Positions 1 to 12,500 of a DNA stretch of 64,000 bases are shown here, one piece after another. The position numbers and the translations under genes are program-made. The stretch's first letter is position 1; the number at the start of each line of letters is the position of its first letter. The DNA is taken from the NCBI RefSeq assembly GCF_964355755.1, contig NC_092670.1, positions 16,863,201 to 16,927,200 of the forward strand, given 5' to 3'. The notes below the pieces were generated by a model. That model worked only from the letters and a program-made list of their open reading frames with translations. It did not search any database and was not told the DNA's origin. Origin of the DNA: Antedon mediterranea. Lineage: Eukaryota; Echinodermata; Crinoidea; Comatulida; Antedonidae.

Positions 1-3000
1 TGGAAGGAACGCATGCAAAATAACATTAAATTACAGATTAATATAAACTGTAAATTGATAGTTGAATGAATGCACTAAAATAACTATCTTATTTTAGTAC
101 TGTAATTTATGCGTATAACCGAAGGCTCATTTAAAATAGCTGTTGTGTAGCGTTCGTACTCTATTCTACCTCCTAAATGAAGGGATGGATAATCATGCCA
201 TTGGGGCACCTTCTATTACTTCTTATTAAAATGGTGCTTTTCCATGAAACATTTTTCAGACAAATTTACTTGAGCTTTTAGCACATGTAAGTTGCCGAGA
301 GGGAGGGTATATAAAAGGTTTTTGATATTCTGTTGCCGTTGGTAAAGTGTTTTTAAAATGTTCTCCCGAAGCAGGTTTTGCCAGCAAGATTTGCCAGGCT
401 AAATTGGCTCCAACCGGTATAAAAAATTGTGTACACCTACTGTATCTACTAATACTAGTGGTAGGTTAGGCCTTCTGTAGCCATTAAAAACAAGAGCAGT
501 CAAAGGCTACAGTATATTGTTGTCAATTTGCCGGAATCTTGATTTCTATATTGGGAGAACACTGTCTAGTGGTTTAAACGTTTCAGTATGTCGTCAATAT
601 TCAAGATGCTTTATTTTTTTCTTAAGTATCCTTCCTTAATTGGTAACAAATAAAGTTTCATATAGCAATAAGGAAACAATAATATACTAACTGTATTCTT
701 AACAATACACTATGGGAAATACCCTACTGGGTTTTGTATCATGTGGCTTCTTTTCCTAAGTATTAAACTGTAGAACACCTCCTTTGCCAGGGGACATTTT
801 TCTTTGGTAAAGTAATATGTTTTTATAATTAGTCAACCCAATATTCAAGGGACACCCCTATTTTATTCACTTTTGTTTGTTCCCAAGAATATCCACTTAA
901 TAGCTACTGTACTGTATGTGGATTTTTCATACAATTCAATGAAATGGATAATTGGGCCAATAGAAGGTGACGCTTTTTCCAGACCAAAATTAGTAAGTGG
1001 TAATAGTTGCAACTTAAAATATGTTGTAGGCAGTAAAGCATGGACATTGATAATCACATTTTTCCATCAACACCCACCAACACTAACTACTTATGTCATC
1101 ACTCATCAGCACCATTCCATTTCCTAAAATAACAATTAAAAGCTACAATAATAAAATATATATACTATATGCAGTTACTTACATTAAAATTTGTTTAATT
1201 ATAGTACACTCATAATTATATTTAATATTAATCTTTAATAATATTTATTATTCATATTAGATCTATGTACAGCCATTATTCACTAATCCCAACTAACGTC
1301 AATAAGTTAAAGTATATACAGTACTGTAGTGTAGGAATATTTTTAAATTGCAAGTGTAAATAGTGAATATTTATGACTAATCTATTAAATAATCCCTGAT
1401 CATTAATAATCCTATGAAATAATTAATTATTTTGTAATATAATATTTCAATCATATCAAATTTATTCAATATTATACAGATATTGAATGCTTATATAGAG
1501 GTTAAATATAAGATTTGACATCCCCGAGGAAATGATATTATGTTCGAGGGAATATATATTGCCATTTACATACAGTAGGCTATATAATATATATAATTTG
1601 TTTACTACTAACAGATTGCTAAATTTCTATGCAATGTCCTCGGATCATATGCTAAAGTATCAATAGACATTTGAATAGTCTAAATTCCATCAACGCCTTC
1701 AAGACCTCCTGTCCTTCTTTGATTAGAATACTTCTTAATTTAATATAAAGATGTTACTCTGGTATGTTATTCCATCTCCTCAACAGTCTACACAAAACAA
1801 ATTTTATTGTTTTTGCAGCAGAAATATTTCAGATTTTTTAAAACAGACATCTCATGGCACTATTAAACTATTTACAAAATATGTTATTTTAATTTAAATG
1901 CAAATTACTTTATAGCAAAAAGTGATATATTCAAAGCAGGAGAGGTAAAAACAAATTTTTTTTTCACCACCCTGTTCAAGGAATCCGCATTACTAAACGT
2001 GACAAATAATTTGATCAGTTTGTGAAATTTATACATCATTCATAGAATTTTTATTTGTTTTGATTTACAAATAAATATTTACTAATATAAATTAATGTTT
2101 AATGTCTTGCATATTAATGTAATTTCAATTTTTATGTATAAATTTTATTTCATAACAAAATGTTAACATTTTTTTTCCAAACACATTTAATTACTATAGT
2201 ATCAATCAGTTTTATCTTCCAATGGATAACACTTAAATAACTAGTACTATGCATCATTCATTTTTGGCTACCTGGATTGTTCTGTTTGCCAAGGACATTT
2301 CTGCAATCTCTCCTATCATTAGTATAGTCAGTAACAACTCTTGATTCTGAACAATGGAACGACATTGGAACCATATAAAATTAACATAAATAATAAAAAA
2401 TATGTTGCTGAATAAAAGCTAGAAATATACAATTTAACTATAATAAAATGCTGTATAATAAATAGTTTGACAAAATAAAGGTTATATTTATTATTTATTT
2501 TCAAATTATATTAAAATTTGGATGATTATTAAATCATAATAACATTTTTCAAATAATAAAATAAGTAAAAAAATACATGAGAATTACAATACTCTTCATT
2601 GTACGTTTAATCATTAATTTAACCCAAACAAATTTGATATATTTTCCTTTTTGACTAACCCTCTGGCCTATTTAAGAAAAAAATGCTTATAACTATGCCT
2701 ATTCAGATTTTAAATAGTGATAGTATTTTTCTAGCCCACCAGTATTAGAAGTAAAGAAGTATTTACATGCTGCATAAAATAAAGTTTCTCCTTTCACTTT
2801 CTTTTATATTTTGTATAATATTGCTTCTTTTAAAAATAATATATTGTTCCACTACAAAGAGGGCTGGTTTTGAGAGGAATGACTTTGCATAAAGACGATA
2901 TTAACCGTACAGCAATTAACAAATACGGTAACACTTACATGGTCATAAATCACAAACAGCCTATCAATACTGTACGGATTGTGACATACAAAAGGTTCAA

Positions 3001-4779
3001 TGGAAAATAGCCCTCATCAACATATAGATTTATTTATATGTTTTACAATTTAGTTAACTCCCACATGTACAATCAATTTACAACAAGACTTGATCTTAAA
3101 TATTTTATTGGTAATCACAAAGGGATTTATAAATACTGTACAGTTCAGATAATAAAGATAATTTATGTTTGTATTTTCATCATAATAAAATCAAATTTCA
3201 TTTTTTAAAATCATTAGGCCTACATGACAGTCATAAATAAATATATGATTTTATTAAAAAGAAAAAAAAATATACATATGAATTAAATAAATCATTTATT
3301 CTGGCAAAACATGAAAATGAAGCAGTTTTCGTCCATTTAGACAGTAGTAAAATGCTGGAGAAGACAAAAAATCAGTAAGGAATGTGCCTCGCCACCTGGA
3401 CTCTCTAGGCTGTAACAGTACAAGGTACGACCCCCGAATATGGTACTAAGTGGGCACCTGGAAACATACACATATACAGCATGGATGGTCATCCCTAAAG
3501 TCTATACTTACCTCCATAATAACGAACGTGGTAATTCCTCTTTATTGTATTATTTCCACGTATTCGACGAGCCAGGTTTATACAATTTATTAGTGAAATC
3601 AATTACAGACAAAAGTACTTTTCAAACGATGGTCAGCCTTGTTCTCTGCCCGGTCTGAGGTCCAGGATAGATAGTTGATCTGTCGTCTGCCGCACAGTGA
3701 AGTTGTGTTTACGGGCGATACCATTTACTCTCATTATAAGATTAGACGAGCTTATTTCTGGTAAAATGTGCTTACCTACCAAAATAATAAAACAATCATA
3801 AATAAGAGGGCGCTATTAATTTTTCTTTTCTTTTCTTTCATTGATATGAACAATAGTCAGAGAAGTTTTATATTATAATCTTTTTGGTAATTTATTTATT
3901 TTTTTATAATAGCATCTATTTCGTAGTTTTTATGCCATATATTTCATTTTGACTCATCAACATTTTTATTTTTCTTACTTATAAATCGTTAGAATCATAC
4001 GGTAACATATTACCACCCGAATTTTTTTTTTGTAATAAGAGAGAAAGAAATCCACCTAATATATATATATAATATCTGCGCATGCCGTAACATTGTTCAC
4101 ACAACATTAAGAAGTACGAATATTCTATGTACAATACTTAATATATAAGACCTCGATGTTCATATAATCCAGGGGCTGTCTGTTCGCTAGTTCTCTCTAG
4201 AGAGCTTGATACAATTGAGTAATTAAATCGATTTTAGGTAATAATGAACTGTTCTCGGCTCTAAACGATTTCTTTTAGTGACAGAGAGGATGAACTTTGT
4301 TGACAAAAATAAACTGCGGTATACAACTTTTTTTTTGCTTTCGTTGGTAGACAGTGCGCAAGAATCATACATCACTTAACATTGCATCTGCTAGTACGTT
4401 TCATGACAAATATGAAATTAGATTAGGAAATATAACTCTTTGTAAAATTACAGTTGAATTCACTACTTAATTTCCGAAGAAGAGGTTGAAATTTCCGCTT
4501 GATAAATTCACTATCCTTCTGTCCAGACGGTCACGTGATATCTTAATAAACGAATCTTAATACATTCTACAGACAGTGCTAACTATAATACGTCATCAAA
4601 AGAGGTTGAAGTAGACAAACACGCAACGATATATAATCGATGAATCTCCGATGCCGCCATAGTATGCTTTCTTTATATTAGTCTAATCCCTAGCCTCTGT
4701 ATAAAATGTAGGAGCATGGAGAAATACATTACAGTAAAACGCCTTTAAGAAGAAACCTTAACAGGTTGTCCCCTTATTT

Positions 4780-5225
4780 AAGCTTGGTTCCCACTAGAAC
4801 GTAACGCAAGGACGTAAACGCAACGCAAGCGTTTTAACCAATGACAAGCGAAGTTATAGACAGTTAGCAATCACAAGCGAATAAGCCATCGCTGGTGATT
4901 GGTCAATTCACTTGCGTTGCGTTACGTCCTTGTGTTGCGTCGCTAGTGGGAACCACGCTTTTAAACGCTTGCGTTGCGTTTACGTCCTTGCGTTACGTTT
5001 TAGTGGGAACCAAGCTTAAAGCTCGACGCAACGTAACGCAGCCTACGCCACGTAAGAAAATGCCCTTCCGATTATTGTGTTTGCCCCAGCCTGCGTGAAA
5101 TCAAACCTGCGACTTTGCAGCACTGTTTTGCGTCGTCGGTTCCCACTTGTAATTACGCAATACAGAACCTTGCGTCGATACGTCGCTGCGTTCTAGTGGG
5201 AACCACGCTTAAGTGGGAACCAAGC
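4780..5225. mobile_element. Foldback MITE-2 cluster (about 1.5 copies plus a larger variant)
   Basis: 4780-4960 is an almost fully palindromic element. It opens with AAGCTTGGTTCCCACTAGAA and closes with the complementary CTAGTGGGAACCACGCTT; the arms are rich in ACGTAACGCAACGCAAG steps. A further arm runs to about 5016. A larger variant (about 5017-5225) follows and reappears inverted at 56865-57080. Flanking sequence at about 4731 (ACAGTAAAAC) and 5325-5340 (GGGGTCTATTGT) suggests the cluster sits inside an older CAGTA...TACTG-ended element. Non-coding. Confidence 0.75.
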
Positions 5226-5439
5226 TTTAGTGTGTCCTCTGAATATAACATCTGAATAATGTCCCCTTAATATATATTGCCCGTCGTTTATTTCAATTCA
5301 TTCTAATAGTGATGTCTCAATGCAGGGGGTCTATTGTAGGCCTATATATAAATATATCATGCTTTCTAAATTATAAACCATTGCTATAAATATTTAAGGA
5401 TGTAAAAAGAGATCAGACATATTCTGTTATTTGCCTTTA

Positions 5440-5640
5440 AATTTGAATCTCTGCTGCTTATCTGGAATTCTCTCCCTCGACATGTTACTAAATCAACATC
5501 TATTGCTATTTTTTTTTAAAGAAGTTAAAACGCATCTTTTTAACTAATACTACACAAGCGCCTTTTTAATTTGGTTTAGTTGATACTGGCACTATACAAA
5601 TACCTAAATTATTATTATTATTTATTTTAAAATGTTTTAA
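5440..5640 (+). mobile_element. Degenerate LINE 3' end (reverse-transcriptase C-terminus plus tail)
   Basis: The plus strand can be read as LLLIWNSLPRHVTKSTSIAI followed by FFKEVKTHLFN. This is the pattern that commonly closes the reverse-transcriptase ORF of CR1/L2-type non-LTR elements (LWNSLP...FK..LKTHLF). It is followed by a GGCACTATACAAATACCTAA tail and (TTA)n, the typical 3' end of such elements. Only the last fragment is present, so it is dead by truncation. Related tails (GGCGCTATACAAAT, GAGCGCTATATAAAT) occur near 32140 and 15652. Confidence 0.6.
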
Positions 5641-6264
5641 AATATCAGTCAAAATTGAACATCTATTTTAATGGTGTGGCGTCAAATTAAGGGCATGTGA
5701 CGCTTTGCACATAATTATTATGTCTCTCTTTTAGTTAAAATAATTTTGGATAAAACAACAAGGTATATCACTGTTCAACTTTTAATCACAGACAACTTGA
5801 TCACTCAAAATATTTCTAACAAAATTGTGTATAAAACATAATATACAGCTGTTTACATCTGATATATACAAATTCAAAATATTTAAAAAAAGGGTTCCTG
5901 CATTTAGTCGAGAATATGCTCACATAAACAAACTGATAAAAGGATGTTCAGTAGGGTGTTACTTAATTGAGCAGTACAATTCAAATTATCCTAACCCTCA
6001 TCTTGTCAACTAAATCTGTCAACTAAACTGCATTTTCAATGACTAAAACATACATTATTATATAAAATTTAAATTTTCATGGATTTAAGATAACATTTTG
6101 CAGAAGCTACGTCTTTAAACATTTTATTAACCACTTCAATGTGGTATTGCACAATATACTGGCTAGTGAGCTTACAAGAGTTCCCATAACTAAAGATCTA
6201 ATGTCGTGCAGTACATATTATTACCCCGGTCAAACATACTCAATATTGCAGCTAGTAATTGTGT

Positions 6265-6400
6265 TTTGACCTTACCAGGTACCCACCTGGGTGGAGATAG
6301 GCAAGCGTAAGTAGCGGGTCTTGCCTGAGGAAACAAAGCAATGGGATGAGCGTTGGTTTTCGAATCCACAATCTAACAAACACACTGAACAACACGTCCT
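6265..6400. repeat. SINE-like dispersed repeat
   Basis: The segment reads ACCTTACCAGGTACCCACCT, then GGGTGGAGATAGGCAA, and ends with GTTTTCGAATCCACAATC, which resembles an inverted tRNA B-box. This arrangement is familiar from tRNA-related SINEs of marine invertebrates. The family assignment is from recollection. It lies in the probable CEP131 3' UTR. Confidence 0.4.
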
Positions 6401-6563
6401 TAGTTCTTTAATATTGACCCAGATATCCTAAATGACTCACAACTCTCAGACATATCTCATTCTCTCATATATCTCATAACTAAGGAGTCACTGAATGTAA
6501 CTGGTCGTCTTGAAATATGTACCAATATGAGATCACATAAAAGAACCGGCAATGCACCCCTTT

Positions 6564-9500
6564 TCACTTCTTCTTAGACAAGCTAAGAAGTTGTTTTCGC
6601 TGTTGTTCTAGTAAAGATTCAAGGTGGTCGGCTCGTTTGGTTGCTGCATCATACTGTTGCCTTAGTTGGTTCACAGTGTCATCTTTCTTTACTATGGCTT
6701 GTTTAACCCTGTAAATAAAATTAGGTAAAATGAGATACGTATGATACAAATACAGTAAACACTAACACATTGGCAGATCCAGCATTTAGAAATAGTGGGA
6801 TGGAGGGCCGACATATTAAAAAGAAGTGCTGAACTTAACCCTATCTTTTGCATTGCAATACTAAAGAAGGTATGTGGAAAGGAGGTCACTAAAACAATAA
6901 TGCATGTCAGTCACATACCCATCTAATAAAATTAGGTAAACACAGTTGCAGATTCAGCATTTTTAAATAGTTGGGACGGAGGGCCGACACATTGTAAATG
7001 AAGCGCTGAACTTAACCTACTGTCCTATCTTTTTCATTGCAATACTAAAGAAAGTTTGCGGAAAGGAGGTCACTAAAACAGTAATGCAAGTCAGTCACAA
7101 ACCCATCCTGTTATGGGTATGGTGTATTGTGCTCCTGTCTTCAACATTTAGCCATACAACTCTGTTACACTTATGGTTTATAGCAATCAGTCTTTACCAT
7201 AGCCATACCACCCATCCATGGTTACCTTTTATGTACTTCATCCATCTCTTCTTGTTTACTCGTCTCAATTCTTTCAACCTCTAGTTTGTGCCTGGCTCTC
7301 ATTTCGGACATCTCATTCTTCAGACGTCTGTTTTCCTCTTCAGTAGCTACCAGACGATCTGCAAATTCTTGGCGAATCACCTCTTGTACATTTTTTCTTT
7401 CTTTTGTTAATCGGTCACAGTCCTAGAAAAAAGTTACCATAACCGAATAAATTCAAATACGAATATGAAGGCTGAGCTGGACGTGTTTGTCAGGTCAAGG
7501 GGTCAAGTTATGTGTCAATGTCATCTAGGTATTGTTAAAAGGATTGAGTGCAAACAGCTACTTATTATTAACCTTTGTTATATACATATCACATAGCTAT
7601 TGAGTCGAACAGTCATTCTGTGCATATTCATATGTTTCCGAGGTACACAAGGAACAATAACTTGCTGAAAATGAAAGGTCGCTACTATCTCAATGACATC
7701 ATTTTTATTATTTTCACTTGTTAATTTAACATTTCGTTTTTACCTGTTTGATATCATTAACTTCTTCTTGTTTCTGCTTGATGAGTGCGTTCAATCGTAT
7801 GTTTTCACCTTCCATATCTGCTAGTCTTGCTTTAGTTTCATTGTATCTTTCCTGTGTGTGTCTTTCTGACAACTCCATTTCTTTCAGCTCTCCTTCATAT
7901 TTATCTCGAATACGTCTGGTGAAAATTACAATATTAATGTGACATAATATATATATTTCCTAGGCTGGCATTGTCAAGACATGACAACAATCGGGAACAA
8001 ACTAAACCCCTATCAGATTTGATTTAAGAACTCAAAGATTTTGAGAATGGTCAGTAAACACAGTACACAACATTTATTTATTTATTTGAATTTACACCTT
8101 TAGATTGGTGGAACACTTATAGCACAAAGGTGCATCCTTCAAAATATCAATATAGAATATAACATAAAAAATACACAAAAAAATGTATTTACAAACGTAG
8201 AAACGAAAAGACTAGTATCAATAGTGTTATAAGTGAAATTTACAACAATAACAAATCTGAGACAGAATTGAATCAAGAATCTCGATAATGAAAAAGAACT
8301 CTTACTTGACTCGATTTTCAGCAGCTCTTTCAACCTGTTCACGTGTTGCTGTGGCGTCGTCATCCAACCTCTGAATTACAAGTTCTATTTCTTTGTCGCG
8401 ATCTTGACGGACATGTTCTCGCAATTCTCTCTCCTTTGCCAGAAGTAGAGTTTCCTTAAATTGTAAAGAGATGTAGGATATCAAATTGTCTTTGAGAAGG
8501 CCAATTACAAATCTGTATACTTCTATTTATTGTCATTTGCATATAAAATATAAATAGATATAAATAGAAATTATGTTTGATCTGAGATATATATTATAAC
8601 AGAAAAATATAAACTCTAGTACGGTATACTGACAAGCATTCAGTGCCCGAATGGCAGCTAGGTAAAAGCTGTTACGAAACCTATTTGTACGAGAGATGAT
8701 GGACCGGTAATGGTACATAACACCTTAAATACATTATGCATGGGATGACTAGAATCTTGCAATATAGAATGTGTTTTAATTGATTTTAAAAAATGGATTC
8801 AATAGAGCTCTGCTCAATTCTAATGATACTAAGATGCATACTTAACAACAAGATCCGACTTCTCTTTACTTGTGGTGAAACAAAACTAAACTAAAGGTGA
8901 AATAATGATGTTAACTTAACTTAAATTTTTCATACCTGCTTTTTCATGTAATTTTCTACCCATGCTTCTTTCTCTAATTTAAGTCTTTCTTCTAGTTCTC
9001 GAACTTCAGTCTGAAAGATAGAAAATGATTAAACAATTAAAAAATATATGATACATATTACATACAAATTACAAAATGCTAAATAAACAATTTAATTAAT
9101 CAAGAAGTTGACTAATGTACTACATTTTGTAATTTTTCTGTAATGGTTAGAATTCCCTGATGATCTTTTTCAAACTCGCCTCTGAATTGCCTACAAAAAT
9201 AATAAGTATCTCACCGTATGTCGTTTTTCTTGTTCTTCTCTAGCTTTATCAAACTCCTGTCTCATAACTAGTGCGCCCTTGTGACTGTTTTCTTCGATTT
9301 GTGCCTGTAGTCTATCCATCTCTTGGCGCTGTCTTCTTGACTGTTCTGCTATTCTTTCCTTTTCTTCCTGTATTTCTGCATACATTCTGCGCCGTTGTTG
9401 TTGATAGGCTACCTCTTCCTGTTCTAATTGCTTTTCGTACCTGAATAAGAAAAAAATTCAAAAATATAAACGACCAAAGCATACTTAAATTTAGTGTACA

Positions 9501-12500
9501 TTAGTAGTGGAGCTGTAGCTTGGTGGTTAATGTGCTTGCCTTCCAATCCCAATCCTGACCTAGTGCCAGGGTTGTAACTTACGACTCTTTCAACTCCACT
9601 CCTTAAGCCTCAAATGAGACTTATAAGCATGATTGCGTATCAATTTGATCTCTGGTGCGCATGCGTACAATTGAGGAACTAGTAGTGTACCGCTGTACCA
9701 CGTCGATAGTCGCTATCCAATCGGGTTTGAACTATACCATGAAGGCTCCAGTAGTCTAATGGCTAGGACATCTGCCCCTCAAGCAGAAGGTTCCCGGTTC
9801 GAATCTCGGTTGGGGCAGCTTTTCTCATTCTCACAGATTTTCTCGTTTATCGTTTCAAATTAATTAATAAATTTTCAGTATGTTACAAGGCGGTTTACAA
9901 TTTGTTCTGTGCCTGTGGTGTTTATATATATCTATCTATTCTATAATTATTAGACAAATATGGTCACCTTTGTTTGGCTAGCTCTCTTTCTCGGGCACAG
10001 GCAGCATCTTTTTCATCAGCAAGTTGATCGCGGAGTTCTTCAATGTGTCTGATGTATTTTTGTCCTGCTCGCTCCTCAGATTGCAACAACTCTGCTTCGT
10101 GTATGGTTTTGATCTTTTTCACCTCTGATTTATGCTTTGCAATTAAATTCTGTATCTCTGGTTCCAAGCCTTTAACTGTTATTTCCTAGCATCGTACATA
10201 ATGTCATAATTAGTAATGTATACATGGAAACTCGTATACATGGAAACTCATATACAGGGCTCGATATCTCACAAAGTGTAGTAAAAATAGCTCTGAACTA
10301 GTCAACCTCCTCTAAACCTGGGTGCCTAGTAGGTTGTTGCCTTGAAATTAGGACAAAATGACCGTAGCAAATAATGCTCACATAAATTAGACGCACCTCG
10401 GCAGTTCAGAAATTATCCAATGAGTGGGCTTGTGAAATGTCCAGTGGGGCTAATAATACTCACAATATACTAAGCCTAGTGGTCTAGTAGCTAAAATGTC
10501 AAAAATCGTATCATGATAAACATGACACATATACACATCAAATTTAATGGGTTACTATGGAATTCTATTCTATTTAATTTTTAAAAATTAATTTTCCAAT
10601 ATGTATTACCTTAATCTTTTTAGTCTTTTCGTCAATCCATTTTTCTCGTCGTATTTTCTCAGCAGCAGCTTGGATTTCTTTCAGCTTTGTCATTTCTGTT
10701 CCATGACTTTAAAAACGAGAACAATTTATAATATGATGTATAAGCAGCATCCAGGGTTGGATGTGAGAGTTGGGTCCAAAGGTAAATTTCAGAAACAATT
10801 GTAGAATGGTCATAAATACATAGGTATAGGGCTGAAGCCTGACCTAGTGGAAAGGTATCTGTTAATTTTCTCCCTAAGCCTCAAATGAGACTTGGTTTAT
10901 TAGCATGGTACAATTTATCTGTAGTGATTGAGAGGAACTTGCTGAAATTACAGTACAGGCCTTGTCTTTTATAAATTATAGGTGTGCTACAAATTGCACT
11001 CACTACATTCAGGAATGCTGTAGGTGTGCTGTTTGTATTTTGGTGTGTAGATGTTTATCAAGCGTGTCGAAAATCGCACTCCTCAAGGGCAGTTTAGGAG
11101 TATGTTAGGTGAGTGATCACACTCGCTCGCCTTAAAAGACAAGGCCTGGAAGTAGTAATACAGAATTATGCCTCATTTGTGACACTATTATTGTTCAATA
11201 AATAAAATAAATAGATTAGAATACCTGTCTTCCATTGTTTTAATTTTGTTTGAGTATTTCTTTTCAACTTCTTTTAATTCTTTCAATACAGCATCATATT
11301 TTTCACTAAGCATCTTCTTGTCATCAATAAGCTGTCAAGATAGAATGTAAAAGTCAATTCATCCATTTACACACTTTGTCTTTAAAGATATATTGTCCCC
11401 CTAAAAAAAATATTTTTTTTTAAATTTTTTTGTTGAATATGTTATTTTAATGTCACATAATAGTTATTCACTCTCACAAAAAATTGGGTCTGAAAAAAAT
11501 TTATTTACCTGAGAAAAATGTAATTTAAAGCAAAAAATGGTCAAATTGTCTGGAAGACAATGAGTTTTTGGGTAATTTAACTGTTTATTTTGTCTTTTTA
11601 TAGGTAAAATAATTTTTTTCCCCCGTTTTTTTTCTTATGGAAGTGAACAACTTCATTAAAACTGCAAAATGGCCTATTCAAAGTCCGATTTAAAAAATCT
11701 TTATTTTTCATGATTTTGGGGGACAATACATCTTTAACATTACAGTATTACTTTATCACTGGGCTTATACAGGCCTGCTTAGCTGCAACCAAAAGCAACA
11801 GTATCAACATAACATAACCTCCTAATATTAACTACAGTACAGAATATGAAACAATACAGTATATACAGTCACACAAGTAAACCACTGTTGTTATAATCTA
11901 AAGCTCTGTCTACACTATCAAAGTAATTTGACAAAAAAAGTTTGATTTGACTATATATGGACATGATCATCACCATATTTGAGAACATCACACTTTTTTG
12001 CAAAACTAGTTTGATAGTGTAGACAGAGCTTTATACCATATCTAATCATACCTGATCAATAAAACCAAGATGTCTTTTTATAGTGTTCTCATATTCTTCT
12101 TTTTGATGGTTTACTCTTCTTTTCATTTCTTTTTCTTGCTCTTTAGCATGTCGTACTGTTAGCTCACGCTGTTGGCTCTAATTTTAAAACAAAAACATTA
12201 TGTTGTTTAAATTAAATTCTACTAACTTAAACGATAATAGTAAAACTTCACACAAATGATTTATTATGCCTACCAAAGATTTCTGTAACATTTTGACTGA
12301 TCTGTCCTTTTCTTCCAGTTGTAACTTCTGTGTAAGCACAGTGTTGGCGATCTCTGAGGCTGCGGCAGATGCTTCCTCCATCTTGCTAATTTCTTCAGCT
12401 GACGGCATAAAGGTCGAAGATTTACGTCCGGTTCTTGGAGTCGTTGTCGAAGACTAGGAAAATAACAAATTTTACCATGATAAACAAAAATATTTAAAGA

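Larger units (their letters stand above)
1..6563. other. Non-coding 3' flank of CEP131 with scattered repeats
   Basis: No open frame here shows family resemblance or conserved exon structure. The stretch is AT-rich. It contains a MITE-2 cluster (4780-5225) that seems nested in an older CAGTA-ended element, a LINE 3'-end fragment (5440-5640), and a SINE-like segment (6265-6400). The part just below 6564 is the likely CEP131 3' UTR; minus-strand AATAAA at 6123-6128 is one possible poly(A) signal. A strong minus-strand donor at about 3513 is reported under findings. Confidence 0.6.

Noticed and set aside
873-1127. 84-codon plus-strand ORF
   Set aside because: AT-rich, no recognisable domain, no splice or conservation support, and an equally open frame on the other strand.
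3503-3530. U1 snRNA-like start ATACTTACCT
   Set aside because: Only the first ten bases match; nothing downstream resembles U1. It is simply the complement of a strong splice donor.
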